NCBI RefSeq assembly: GCF_051013375.1
Contig: NZ_CP142125.1
DNA: 64,000 bases
Direction: 5' to 3' (one strand)
From: Kordia algicida
GTDB lineage: Bacteria; Bacteroidota; Bacteroidia; Flavobacteriales; Flavobacteriaceae
A model generated the notes under the pieces. The model was not told where the DNA came from, did no database searches, and saw only the letters and a list, made by a program, of their open reading frames with translations. Below, one piece after another: positions 1 to 8,578 of this stretch. Positions within the stretch are counted from its first letter, which is position 1, and the number at the start of each line of letters is the position of its first letter. Made by a program: the position numbers and the translations under genes.

Positions 1-1079
1 TTGGTTTCTTCCAAATAACCAAACTGAATAAAGAACGCCACACGTACGTTTTTTTCTTTCAATAAACGTGTTGCTTCATAAATTTGTTCTACTTTGGTTT
101 CTTTATCCATCGCGTCCAAAATAGCTTGCGAGCCACTTTCTGCACCAACCCAAACTTCTTCCAATCCGCTTTCCGCTAGTGCTTCAATCGTGTCTTCTTT
201 TAATAATAAATCAACACGACTTTGTATGTAATACGAAATAGTAAGGTTTTCTTTTTTGAGTTCTTTATTAAAATTTTGAACCCAATTCGGTTTTAAGCCA
301 AAAATATCATCACACATCCAAAAACGATGTACACCATAGGTTTCGCTTAAATATTTAATGTGTTTTGTAATGTATGCTGGAGAATGCGAGTTGTAACGAT
401 TTCCATAAATTGGTTTGGCGCACCAATTGCATTTAAACGGACAACCACGTGTGGTTGCCATATTCAGCGTGAATTCGTTGCCGCCAGCTTCCCAAATTTT
501 TCGGTATGGTTCAATGTCAATCAAATCCCACGCAGGCATTGGCAATTCGTCTAAATTGCGTAATACAGGATGTTTTGGGTTTTTGACAAACTCACCATCT
601 TTTTCAAAAACGAGTCCTTTTATTTGTGAAGTATCTTCATTATTGGATAATGCATCTACGAGTTCTTTCAACGAAATTTCGCCTTCACCTTGAATGACAA
701 AATCTGCGCCTGCCGCCAAATATTTTTCATAATGATCGGTAGAATCTGAACTACAAACAATTACTTGACAGTCTAGGTTTTTGGCAATTTTAATCATTTC
801 AAAAGCAGCTTCACGCATGGTAGTTAGGCACATTTTTGTCAAATAATTAAAACCGTCGTCATATAACACAAATATGGAAGGTTTTTGCGTTTCTAAATAT
901 GGTTGAATGGTTTTTGGATCGTCCAATAAATTCGCATCAAACACACCAACTTTATAACCGTTTTCACGTAAATAAGAAGCAGCATACAGTGTTCCTAATG
1001 GCGGATAAGGTGTTTGATTTTTCCATTGTTTGGCATCAAACTTATAATAATACGAATGTGAAAAAACAACATCAAGCAT
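1..1079 (-). CDS. B12-binding domain radical SAM protein (3' end outside window)
   Basis: The reading frame runs from an ATG at 1079 leftwards out of the window, so the C-terminus is missing. The N-terminal part (to about residue 160) resembles a cobalamin-binding Rossmann-like domain, with the segment YPPLGTLYAASYLRENGYKV and the later GADFVIQGEGE that is usual in these proteins. The radical SAM cysteine motif CPFKCNWC (CxxxCxxC) follows in the context TTRGCPFKCNWCAKP and would bind the [4Fe-4S] cluster that cleaves S-adenosylmethionine. The start codon overlaps the end of the upstream nucleotidyltransferase gene by 8 bases, which points to one operon and translational coupling. The substrate cannot be told. 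Members of this family act in cofactor, lipid or natural-product modification. The family call is firm; the role is open. Confidence 0.88.
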   Translation of the reverse strand, partial: MLDVVFSHSYYYKFDAKQWKNQTPYPPLGTLYAASYLRENGYKVGVFDANLLDDPKTIQPYLETQKPSIFVLYDDGFNYLTKMCLTTMREAAFEMIKIAKNLDCQVIVCSSDSTDHYEKYLAAGADFVIQGEGEISLKELVDALSNNEDTSQIKGLVFEKDGEFVKNPKHPVLRNLDELPMPAWDLIDIEPYRKIWEAGGNEFTLNMATTRGCPFKCNWCAKPIYGNRYNSHSPAYITKHIKYLSETYGVHRFWMCDDIFGLKPNWVQNFNKELKKENLTISYYIQSRVDLLLKEDTIEALAESGLEEVWVGAESGSQAILDAMDKETKVEQIYEATRLLKEKNVRVAFFIQFGYLEET

Positions 1080-2040
1080 TTGTTTCTGGATATTTCAAAT
1101 TGTACTGCGCTACAACTTCACTGTAACGTTCGCCAAGTCGTTTTATAACTTTATTTTGGTAGTTTTGCGGATGATGTTTAGAAACATGTCTGGTAGATTT
1201 CATCGCAATATCAAAATCTTCTTTTGCCAAATGTGTAAACTTTCTACGCCACTTTTTTATCGTTAGCTTTTGTAAAAAATGATCTAACTTTAATCCCAAT
1301 GAACCATTGCATAATTTTTGAATCAACTTCGATAGACCACTTTTTTCTGTTTCTCTGATGGTACTTAACTTATGAGAAGGTTTGTTAGGGAAATACGGAT
1401 GCGCCCATGGGTTTGATTCCAAAAATGCTTTAAAAGTATCTTTACCGTACAACGGAATTAAGGTGGCAATTTCTGTTGCCGTAAAAAGATTTTGTTCTGA
1501 AATCTCCAATTGATCTGTGCTAATAAAGTAATTGACACAAAAATATTTTTTAGAATTCAGCAGAAATATCTTTTTGTACAACACAAGTAGCGTTCTTGCA
1601 ACCCACAAACGATTGGGTTTGGTAATGATAAAAAAGTCAAAATCACCATCGTCATCATAAAAACCTTTAGAAAGTGCGCCAGACAAACAAACACCTTCTA
1701 CATACGGAAACTTGGCTATTTTTTTAGAGACTTTTACTGCTTTTGGCATAATGTTTCTCGCCATTTCATTTCCTTTCAATCTGCGCTCTATACGATCAGG
1801 ATCATTGACATCAATATAAAAACCATCAAAATTAAAAATGACACCTTTGTCGAGTAGCATATCAATTTCGCTATTAATCACCTTCTGATCTGTTGTATCA
1901 GTGAATTGAAAAATTTCAGTTCTCGTCAACGGATATTTAAAAAGGGAAAAATATAATATGGTTTTTAAGGCACTCACGTAGTTTTGGTGTTTAGCTTCAA
2001 AAATACTTAAAATAATACTTTTGAAGGTATGTATTTTCAA
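1072..2040 (-). CDS. Nucleotidyltransferase-fold protein
   Basis: A 322-residue protein. Residues about 118-136 read CLSGALSKGFYDDDGDFDFF, which fits the nucleotidyltransferase fold: a short Gly/Ser-containing strand-turn followed by an acidic DxD pair (D133, D135) for metal binding. The first 100 residues look like a helical or winged-helix region. No ATG lies near the front; the frame opens with TTG at 2040, so the start is less certain than the rest. It is transcribed with the downstream B12-radical SAM gene, which its 3' end overlaps by 8 bases. No partner toxin or antitoxin gene is visible, so I do not call it a MNT-type antitoxin. It may modify a small molecule in the same pathway as the radical SAM enzyme, but that is inference. 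Confidence 0.72.
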   Translation of the reverse strand: MKIHTFKSIILSIFEAKHQNYVSALKTILYFSLFKYPLTRTEIFQFTDTTDQKVINSEIDMLLDKGVIFNFDGFYIDVNDPDRIERRLKGNEMARNIMPKAVKVSKKIAKFPYVEGVCLSGALSKGFYDDDGDFDFFIITKPNRLWVARTLLVLYKKIFLLNSKKYFCVNYFISTDQLEISEQNLFTATEIATLIPLYGKDTFKAFLESNPWAHPYFPNKPSHKLSTIRETEKSGLSKLIQKLCNGSLGLKLDHFLQKLTIKKWRRKFTHLAKEDFDIAMKSTRHVSKHHPQNYQNKVIKRLGERYSEVVAQYNLKYPETNA

Positions 2041-2162
2041 TAAAAAATGGCGTATTTTCTATTTATCTTACTTCTTAATAAATGTTAATTTTGATATAAA
2101 TGTAAACATGATTTTACTAGGTTTCTTACATTTATAACAATCAATCAATCAAAAAACGACTA

Positions 2163-4790
2163 ATGAAATCAATCTTATGGCCAATTATTGGTCTTTTGTG
2201 TATTCCCATTGTGGGGTTTTCACAAGAATCTTCAACAACTATTCCTAAGAGAATTTACACCACAAACTTAGTAAAAGGCGAATCTCCTAAAATTGATGGT
2301 ATTCTCGATGATGCCAGTTGGGATTCTGTTATGTGGGCGAGCGACTTTATAGAAAATCGTCCTGATGAAAATACACCACCAAGCGAACAAACGCAGTTTA
2401 AAATTATGTACGATGCCAAGTTTTTATATGTGGCAATTCGTGCCTTTGACAAAGATCCTGATAAAATTGTACGACGTTTATCGCGCCGTGATGGTTTTGA
2501 TGGCGATTGGGTCGAAATTAATATTGATAGTTATCACGATAAACGAACTGGTTTTTCATTCACAGTAACTGCTGCTGGTGTAAAAGGAGACGAATTTATC
2601 TCGAGTAATGGTAACAATTGGGATGGAAGCTGGAATCCAATTTGGTATACTAAAACAAATGTAGATAGTGAAGGTTGGACAGCCGAAATGAAAATTCCGT
2701 TCAGTCAATTACGCTTTGGAAAAAGTGCCGAACAAATTTGGGGATTGCAAGTACAACGTCGTTTTTTTAGAAAAGAAGAACGATCTACATGGCAACGAAT
2801 TCCACTAGATGCGCCAGGTTGGGTAAGTGAATTTGGAGAATTACACGGATTAAAAAATATAGAACCGCAACGACAATTGGAAATTCAACCGTATGTGGTC
2901 ACACAATATGATACGTATCCTGAAGAAAACGGAAATCCGTTTCGCGATGGTGACGATTTTACTCTAAATGGCGGAATTGATGGGAAAATTGGAGTCACAA
3001 ACGACTTAACTTTAGATTTTACCATCAATCCAGATTTTGGACAAGTTGAAGCTGATCCTGCGGCAATTGCGTTGGATGGTTTTCAGATTTTCTTCCGAGA
3101 ACAACGACCGTTTTTTGTGGAAAATAAGAATATTTTCGATTACGAATTTGCCAACGGACAAGACAATGTGTTCTATTCGCGCCGTATTGGAAGAAATCCG
3201 CAAGGTTTTCCAAACTTAGCTTCGGGCGAATTTGTAGATCAGCCACAAAATTCTACCATTTTAGGTGCCGCAAAGTTTAGTGGAAAAACCAAAAATGGTT
3301 GGTCAATTGGTGTGTTGGAAAGTGTGACAGGAAAAGAATTTGCTGAAATTGATGCCAATGGAGCGCGTCGAAAAGAATTGGTAGAACCGTTGACGAATTA
3401 TTTTGTGGGTCGTTTGCAAAAAGATTTCAACGAACGAAATACGTTTATTGGCGGAATTTTTACAGCTACCAATCGCCGTTTGGAAGACAACTTAAATTTC
3501 TTGCATCGCGCTGCGTATACTGGCGGATTGGACTTTAGACACAATTGGAAAGACAGAACGTATTATGTGGAGGGAAATATCGTGGCAAGTCATATAGAAG
3601 GAAGCAAAGAAGCGATTACAGCTACACAAAATTCGTTAACACATTTGTTTCAACGTGTAGATGCAGGACATGTAAATGTTGATCCGAATAGAACGTCGCT
3701 GACAGGAACTGGAGGACGAATGGAGTTTGGAAAAGCTGGAAGCGGAACGTGGCGTTATGATGCAGGAATGATTTGGCGTTCGCCAGAATTGGAATTGAAT
3801 GATATTGGATTTCTGCGTCAGGCGGATGAAGTTCGTCAGTATGCCAATATACGGTATCAAACGACAAAATCAGTTGGAAACTTTAGACGAATCTCAGGTC
3901 GATTTTCACAATTTTCAACGTATGATTTTGAAGGAAACTTTAATCGCATTCAATATGAAATCAACGGAAATTTACGCTTTCTAAACAATTGGTGGATTGA
4001 TTTTGGTGCCGCGCACAAACCTCGAATTTTTATCAATACCTTTTTACGTGGCGGACCGCGTTGGCGTTATTCGCAAGAAAATTTTGGCTATGCTTTTTTT
4101 GGAACAGACGAACGTAAAAAACTCCGTACAAGTTGGGGAATGGTGTATTCAAAAGCAAAACAAGACAACTTTACATTTATTGAAGTTAGTGGCGATGTAA
4201 CGTATCAACCAACGGATGCGATGCGAATTTCTATCAGTCCGCAATACAATTACAATCCGAATAAAACGCAGTATGTTACGCAGGCAGATAACAACGGAAC
4301 TACGCGTTATATTTTGGGAGATATTGACAATCAGACGTTAAGTGCGTCCATTCGTTTCAATTATACGATCAATCCAAATTTGTCGATTCAGTATTACGGG
4401 CAACCTTTTGTGTCTATCGGACGTTATAAAGATTTTAAATATGTGACCAATTCGATTGCAGACGATTTAAATGATCGTTTTTATCAATACCAACCTAATG
4501 AAATTTCCTATGATGCTGCTTCAGATTCATACATGATTGAAGAAAATGCAGATGGAAATGTAAACTATTCTATTGGAAATCCTGATTTTGCTTTTGTGCA
4601 ATTTCGTTCAAATTTAGTCTTGCGTTGGGAATACATTCCTGGTTCAGAATTATTCTTAGTTTGGTCGCAAGGAACGACAGGTTTTGGAAACACGAGAGAT
4701 CATTTATTACGAAGTTTAGACAATCAGATATTAGGGCAACAACCTGAAAATATCTTCTTGATGAAGTTTACGTATCGCTTTGTACTTTGA
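2163..4790 (+). CDS. DUF5916 outer-membrane protein with CBM9-like domain
   Basis: An 875-residue exported protein. It has a signal peptide of about 20 residues (hydrophobic stretch ending GFSQ) and then a carbohydrate-binding family 9-like domain at roughly residues 38-215, including the typical PKIDGILDDASWD and YDAKFLYVAIRAFD. The rest is beta-strand rich with alternating aromatic residues and ends in KFTYRFVL, as expected of an outer-membrane barrel. This layout is that of the DUF5916 family, common in Bacteroidota. Its substrate is unknown; a role in binding or passing glycans at the cell surface is plausible. It is divergent from the nucleotidyltransferase gene, and no partner gene adjoins it. 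The call of family is firm, the function is not established. Confidence 0.88.
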   Translation: MKSILWPIIGLLCIPIVGFSQESSTTIPKRIYTTNLVKGESPKIDGILDDASWDSVMWASDFIENRPDENTPPSEQTQFKIMYDAKFLYVAIRAFDKDPDKIVRRLSRRDGFDGDWVEINIDSYHDKRTGFSFTVTAAGVKGDEFISSNGNNWDGSWNPIWYTKTNVDSEGWTAEMKIPFSQLRFGKSAEQIWGLQVQRRFFRKEERSTWQRIPLDAPGWVSEFGELHGLKNIEPQRQLEIQPYVVTQYDTYPEENGNPFRDGDDFTLNGGIDGKIGVTNDLTLDFTINPDFGQVEADPAAIALDGFQIFFREQRPFFVENKNIFDYEFANGQDNVFYSRRIGRNPQGFPNLASGEFVDQPQNSTILGAAKFSGKTKNGWSIGVLESVTGKEFAEIDANGARRKELVEPLTNYFVGRLQKDFNERNTFIGGIFTATNRRLEDNLNFLHRAAYTGGLDFRHNWKDRTYYVEGNIVASHIEGSKEAITATQNSLTHLFQRVDAGHVNVDPNRTSLTGTGGRMEFGKAGSGTWRYDAGMIWRSPELELNDIGFLRQADEVRQYANIRYQTTKSVGNFRRISGRFSQFSTYDFEGNFNRIQYEINGNLRFLNNWWIDFGAAHKPRIFINTFLRGGPRWRYSQENFGYAFFGTDERKKLRTSWGMVYSKAKQDNFTFIEVSGDVTYQPTDAMRISISPQYNYNPNKTQYVTQADNNGTTRYILGDIDNQTLSASIRFNYTINPNLSIQYYGQPFVSIGRYKDFKYVTNSIADDLNDRFYQYQPNEISYDAASDSYMIEENADGNVNYSIGNPDFAFVQFRSNLVLRWEYIPGSELFLVWSQGTTGFGNTRDHLLRSLDNQILGQQPENIFLMKFTYRFVL

Positions 4791-4794
4791 TGTT

Positions 4795-4885
4795 TATTGG
4801 TTTATGAGGTTATAAGTTTACTCGTTATGCTCATTGTTTATGAGTTTATAAGTTTACTCGTTTTCGCTCGGTGTTTATGGTTCTA
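4795..4885. repeat. Degenerate direct repeat downstream of the DUF5916 gene
   Basis: A unit of about 36 bases beginning TTTATGAG and containing TATAAGTTTACTCGTT occurs at 4801 and again at 4837, with a third partial start at 4874. The copies differ mainly in the tail (GTTATGCTCATTG against GTTTTCGCTCGGTG). It lies just after the stop codon, in non-coding DNA. No function can be read from it. Confidence 0.6.
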
Positions 4886-5033
4886 TGATTTACTTTGTCA
4901 TTTAACATCATGTGTCACTACTTACTTATTATGATGATAGAAATCTACTGTCTTACTGTTAAGTATGGTAAAACCGTATTTGATTTATAATTTGTTGTGT
5001 TATCTTATGTTTTTAACCAAAAATTTATAATTT

Positions 5034-5186
5034 ATGTTAAACAACATTTTAAAACTTGAAGGAGTTCAATTATTGAATAAAAAAAAGCAATCTACCATAA
5101 GAGGCGGATTCGAATGTCAGTGTGATGGTCCTGAGCAACAGTATCCACACGAGACTCCATGTTACGACACTTTAATTGGATGTTAA
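5034..5186 (+). CDS. Small peptide with double-glycine-type leader (RiPP-like precursor)
   Basis: A 50-residue open frame from ATG 5034 to TAA 5184-5186. The N-terminal part reads MLNNILKLEGVQLLNKKKQS and then TIRGG. This fits the Bacteroidetes leader type in which a Leu-x-Gly-Val-Gln-x-Leu segment precedes a GG cleavage site. After GG (residues 24-25) the 25-residue core is FECQCDGPEQQYPHETPCYD followed by TLIGC, with four cysteines. A UUCG-loop terminator starts 7 bases after the stop, which supports an expressed monocistronic gene. Leaders of this kind are normally cleaved and exported by peptidase-containing ABC transporters, and the core may be modified. No modification or C39 peptidase gene lies in this window. 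The family resemblance is clear to me; the product's activity is unknown. Confidence 0.7.
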   Translation: MLNNILKLEGVQLLNKKKQSTIRGGFECQCDGPEQQYPHETPCYDTLIGC

Positions 5187-5192
5187 CATTAT

Positions 5193-5217
5193 AGCGAACT
5201 TCGGTTCGCTTTCTTTT
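5193..5217 (+). terminator. Terminator of the first small peptide gene
   Basis: A 7-bp stem AGCGAAC / GTTCGCT closes a TTCG tetraloop (5193-5210) and is followed by TTCTTTTT. The UUCG loop is an especially stable RNA tetraloop. The terminator after the second small peptide gene has almost the same sequence. Confidence 0.8.
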
Positions 5218-5259
5218 TACCCTTCTTTATTGTTATAATAATTCAACAATCGTCAACCA

Positions 5260-5289
5260 AACAAAAAGATTCCGCATCTGGTGCGGAAT
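5260..5289 (-). terminator. Terminator of polA
   Basis: On the minus strand the 8-bp stem ATTCCGCA / TGCGGAAT with a 5-base loop is followed by CTTTTTG. It begins 10 bases after the polA stop codon. Confidence 0.75.
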
Positions 5290-5299
5290 GACACTTCGT

Positions 5300-8131
5300 T
5301 TAATGCGCTTCTAGCCAATTTTGCCCAACACCAATTTCAACATCTAAAGGAACTTCCATTTTAAAGGCATTTTCCATTTCTTCTTTGATGATTGGTTTTA
5401 TAATTTCCAATTCGTCTTTGTGTGCATCAAACACCAATTCATCATGTACTTGCAACAGCATTTTCGATTTGAAACCTTCTTCCTCAAAACGATTGTAAAT
5501 GTTTATCATGGCAAGTTTTATAATATCTGCTGCACTTCCTTGAATTGGAGCATTTACTGCATTTCGTTCTGCGGCACCACGCACAATCGCGTTTCTTGAA
5601 TTGATATCTTTTAAATAACGACGTCTTCCTAAAACTGTTTCCACATAACCGTTTTCACGAGCAAACGCAACTTGATTGGACATATATGCTTTTAGTTTTG
5701 GATAAGTTTCATAATACGTGTCAATCAATTCTTTAGATTCACTTCGAGTCAAATCGGTTTGATTGCTCAATCCAAAAGCAGAAACACCATAAATAATTCC
5801 GAAGTTTACCGTTTTTGCATTGCTACGTTGTTCGCGCGTTACTTCTTCCAATGGAACATTGAATACTCTAGAAGCTGTAGAAGCGTGAATATCTGCGCCA
5901 TCTTTAAAGGCTTGCATCATGGTGTCTTCTTTACTTAAAGCTGCAATAATTCGGAGTTCAATCTGAGAATAATCGGCAGCGAGCAACACATAATTTTCAT
6001 CTCTTGGCACAAAGGCTTTTCGAACTTGTCGTCCGCGTTCTGTACGAATTGGAATGTTCTGTAAATTAGGATTGTTAGAGCTCAATCTTCCCGTTGCTGC
6101 AACCGCTTGCGCGTATACCGTGTGAATACGATTTGTTTTCGGATTGATTTCATTTGGTAAGGCATCAACATACGTACTTTGTAGTTTTCGATATTGACGC
6201 CATTCTAAAATATCAGCAACAATTTGATGATCTTTTGCAAGATATGATAATACATCTTCTGCGGTAGAATATTGCCCAGTTTTCGTTTTCTTTGGCTTGT
6301 CGACCAACTTTAATTTATCAAATAAAATTGGACCTAATTGTTTTGGCGAACCAATATTAAATTCTTCGCCAGCTTGTTCGTAAATATCTTTTTCCAAACG
6401 ATCAATGTCTACTGCCAATGCTTTTGACAATTCGCCTAAAAAGTCTGGATCTAAGTTGATTCCTTCAATTTCCATTGCCGAAAGTACACTGACCAACGGA
6501 ACTTCTACATCCGAAAATAATTTAGTCAAATGACCACTTTCCAATTCTTTGATAAAATGTTCCTTCAACTGATACGTAATGTCTGCATCTTCCACCGCAT
6601 ATTCTGTTTGTTGTTCCAACGGAACTTGTCGCATAGAAAGCTGGTTTTTTCCTTTTTTACCAATCAATTCCACAATAGAAACGGGTTGATAGTTTAAATA
6701 CGTTTCTGATAAAACGTCCATATTATGACGCATATCTGGATTTATCAAATAATGTGCTATCATGGTGTCAAATAGTTGCCCTTTTACAGGCATGTCGTAA
6801 TTTGACAATACTTTAATATCATATTTTAAATTCTGTCCAACTTTTTCAATCGTAGTACTTTCAAAAAATGGGCGGAATTCTTCTAAAATTGCTGTTGTTT
6901 CTGACTGATCTTCTGGAAAAGCAACATAATATCCTTTGCCTTTTTCCCATGAAAATGCAATTCCGACCAACTCAACTTCGAGTGCTTTTAAACCTGTAGT
7001 TTCGGTATCAAAACACACACTTTGCTGTTTCAATAATTTTTGAAGCAACATTTTTCGTGACAACGGCGTATTTGCCAATTGGTAAAAATGATCGGTTGTT
7101 TTTATTGTTTGGTAGCCTGAAATGTTGGTTGCTTCTGTAGCATTTCCTCCTCCTGGCGTGGCAAATAAGTCAAATTGTCCTGTGGTAGATGCTTTTTGAT
7201 TTGCTTTTGATGTAGTTTTTGTGTTCGCTTCCGCGGAATTTTCATCGGATTTCGCAAACGTTTTGGTTAAATTGTCAAGCAATCTACGGAACTCCAATTC
7301 GTTAAAAATTTCTGTGACAGCTTCCAAATCAGGATCGCACATTTCAAAATCTTCTTCGTTGAATTCTACAGGAACATCGAGCATAATTGTTGCCAATTGT
7401 TTGGAAAGCATGCCCAATTCGCCATTGGCTTCTACTTTTTCCTTCATCTTTCCTTTCAGTTCGTGTGTATGGGCAAGCAAGCCTTCCATACTTCCGTAAG
7501 CGGCTAAAAACTTCTTAGCTGTTTTTTCTCCTACACCAGGCAATCCAGGAATATTATCGACAGAATCGCCCATCATTCCTAAGAAATCAATGACTTGTTC
7601 TGGGCGTTCTACGCCAAATTTTTCTTGTACTTCGGTAATTCCCCACGTTTCATAACCACCACCAAATTTTGGTCGATACATAAAGATATTTTCAGAAACC
7701 AATTGAGCAAAATCTTTATCGGGCGTTACCATAAAGGTTTGGTATCCTTCTTTTTCTGCTTTTTTAGAAAGTGTTCCAATAATATCGTCGGCTTCATAAC
7801 CTTCTTTTACGATTACAGGAATTTTCATGGCTTTTAAAATACTTTCTATATATGGAATTGCCAGCGTAATTGGCTCTGGTGTTTCTTGCCTATTTGCTTT
7901 ATATTCAGGAAATACTTCTACACGATCTACACTACCGCCTCTATCAAAACAAACCGCCAAATGATCTGGACGTTCACGTTTTATGACATCTAGTAATGAG
8001 TTTGTAAAACCTAAAATTGCTGAGGTATCAAATCCTTTCGAGTTGATTCTAGGGTTTTTAATAAAAGCGTAGTATCCTCTAAAAATAAGTGCATACGCAT
8101 CGAGTAGAAAAAGTCGTTTTTGAGCTGCCAT
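5300..8131 (-). CDS. polA: DNA polymerase I
   Basis: A 943-residue, full-length DNA polymerase I, which fills gaps and removes primers in replication and repair. The N-terminal 5'-3' exonuclease domain (to about residue 300) opens with LFLLDAYALIFRGYYAF. The 3'-5' proofreading domain keeps its DxE motif (FDTETTGL, near residue 374), so proofreading is probably intact. The polymerase domain carries motif A DYSQIELR (near 719), motif B RSNAKTVNFGIIYG (near 770) and motif C QVHDELVFD (near 897). A Ser/Thr/Ala/Asn-rich linker of about 50 residues precedes the proofreading domain. The ATG at 8131 begins the conserved N-terminus. The gene is flanked by two short peptide genes on the opposite strand that are unrelated in function. 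Confidence 0.98.
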   Translation of the reverse strand: MAAQKRLFLLDAYALIFRGYYAFIKNPRINSKGFDTSAILGFTNSLLDVIKRERPDHLAVCFDRGGSVDRVEVFPEYKANRQETPEPITLAIPYIESILKAMKIPVIVKEGYEADDIIGTLSKKAEKEGYQTFMVTPDKDFAQLVSENIFMYRPKFGGGYETWGITEVQEKFGVERPEQVIDFLGMMGDSVDNIPGLPGVGEKTAKKFLAAYGSMEGLLAHTHELKGKMKEKVEANGELGMLSKQLATIMLDVPVEFNEEDFEMCDPDLEAVTEIFNELEFRRLLDNLTKTFAKSDENSAEANTKTTSKANQKASTTGQFDLFATPGGGNATEATNISGYQTIKTTDHFYQLANTPLSRKMLLQKLLKQQSVCFDTETTGLKALEVELVGIAFSWEKGKGYYVAFPEDQSETTAILEEFRPFFESTTIEKVGQNLKYDIKVLSNYDMPVKGQLFDTMIAHYLINPDMRHNMDVLSETYLNYQPVSIVELIGKKGKNQLSMRQVPLEQQTEYAVEDADITYQLKEHFIKELESGHLTKLFSDVEVPLVSVLSAMEIEGINLDPDFLGELSKALAVDIDRLEKDIYEQAGEEFNIGSPKQLGPILFDKLKLVDKPKKTKTGQYSTAEDVLSYLAKDHQIVADILEWRQYRKLQSTYVDALPNEINPKTNRIHTVYAQAVAATGRLSSNNPNLQNIPIRTERGRQVRKAFVPRDENYVLLAADYSQIELRIIAALSKEDTMMQAFKDGADIHASTASRVFNVPLEEVTREQRSNAKTVNFGIIYGVSAFGLSNQTDLTRSESKELIDTYYETYPKLKAYMSNQVAFARENGYVETVLGRRRYLKDINSRNAIVRGAAERNAVNAPIQGSAADIIKLAMINIYNRFEEEGFKSKMLLQVHDELVFDAHKDELEIIKPIIKEEMENAFKMEVPLDVEIGVGQNWLEAH

Positions 8132-8154
8132 GTATCGTAAATTTGATGGAAATC

Positions 8155-8162
8155 CAAATTTA
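8155..8162 (-). promoter_or_regulatory. -7 element of the polA promoter
   Basis: The minus strand reads TAAATTTG, matching the Bacteroidetes -7 consensus TAnnTTTG, 23 bases before the polA ATG. I see no clear TTTG at the -33 position. Confidence 0.5.
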
Positions 8163-8299
8163 AGAATATTAGCTAAATTCTATCATAAATAGACTAATTA
8201 TTCACAAGGAGAATGCTTTTTCATAAAATTCAGAAAATATTCTGGGTAACAAAGTTTGCTGTTTTGAACTTTCTCACATAAACTTAAAATTCTATAATT

Positions 8300-8470
8300 A
8301 TGAAAAAAAAGATTTCAAAACTGTCTTTACAAAAATCAAAAGTATCTAGGTTAAATGAAAAGTTTAAAAACGACATTAACGGAGGAGCACGTCCGTCGCA
8401 TTTCTTTTGCTCAATTGGGAAGAATTGCGGATCAGAATCATGTAAGTTTTCCGTTTGTATTCCTTTCTAA
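8300..8470 (+). CDS. Class I lanthipeptide-like precursor peptide
   Basis: A 56-residue open frame from ATG 8300 to TAA 8468-8470. The leader MKKKISKLSLQKSKVSRLNE matches the pattern KKxxKLSLxKxxVSxLN that marks Bacteroidetes class I lanthipeptide leaders, and continues to a GG at residues 28-29. The core after GG (27 residues) is rich in Ser and Cys: four cysteines (in FFCSIGKNCGS and ESCKFSVCIP) and five serines that could be dehydrated and joined into thioether rings. No lanthipeptide dehydratase or cyclase (LanB, LanC) gene is in the window, so the peptide is an orphan here. The gene has its own UUCG terminator. The call is by leader resemblance; whether it is modified is not shown. Confidence 0.75.
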   Translation: MKKKISKLSLQKSKVSRLNEKFKNDINGGARPSHFFCSIGKNCGSESCKFSVCIPF

Positions 8471-8496
8471 GTTTTCCCGAAGAAAAATTAGTATAT

Positions 8497-8526
8497 AAAA
8501 CGAACTTCGGTTCGTTTTTTCTTTTT
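8497..8526 (+). terminator. Terminator of the lanthipeptide-like gene
   Basis: The stem AAAACGAAC / GTTCGTTTT closes a TTCG tetraloop (8497-8518) and runs into a T tract. It is nearly the same as the terminator at 5193-5217 after the other small peptide gene. Confidence 0.82.
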
Positions 8527-8547
8527 ACAAAAGCTCCACAAGTTTTC

Positions 8548-8555
8548 TATATTTG
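8548..8555 (+). promoter_or_regulatory. -7 element before the 128-residue hypothetical gene
   Basis: TATATTTG matches TAnnTTTG and ends 23 bases before the ATG at 8579. The T-rich -33 region falls in the tail of the preceding terminator. Confidence 0.5.
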
Positions 8556-8578
8556 GATTATAATTTATTTTCAGAGTT

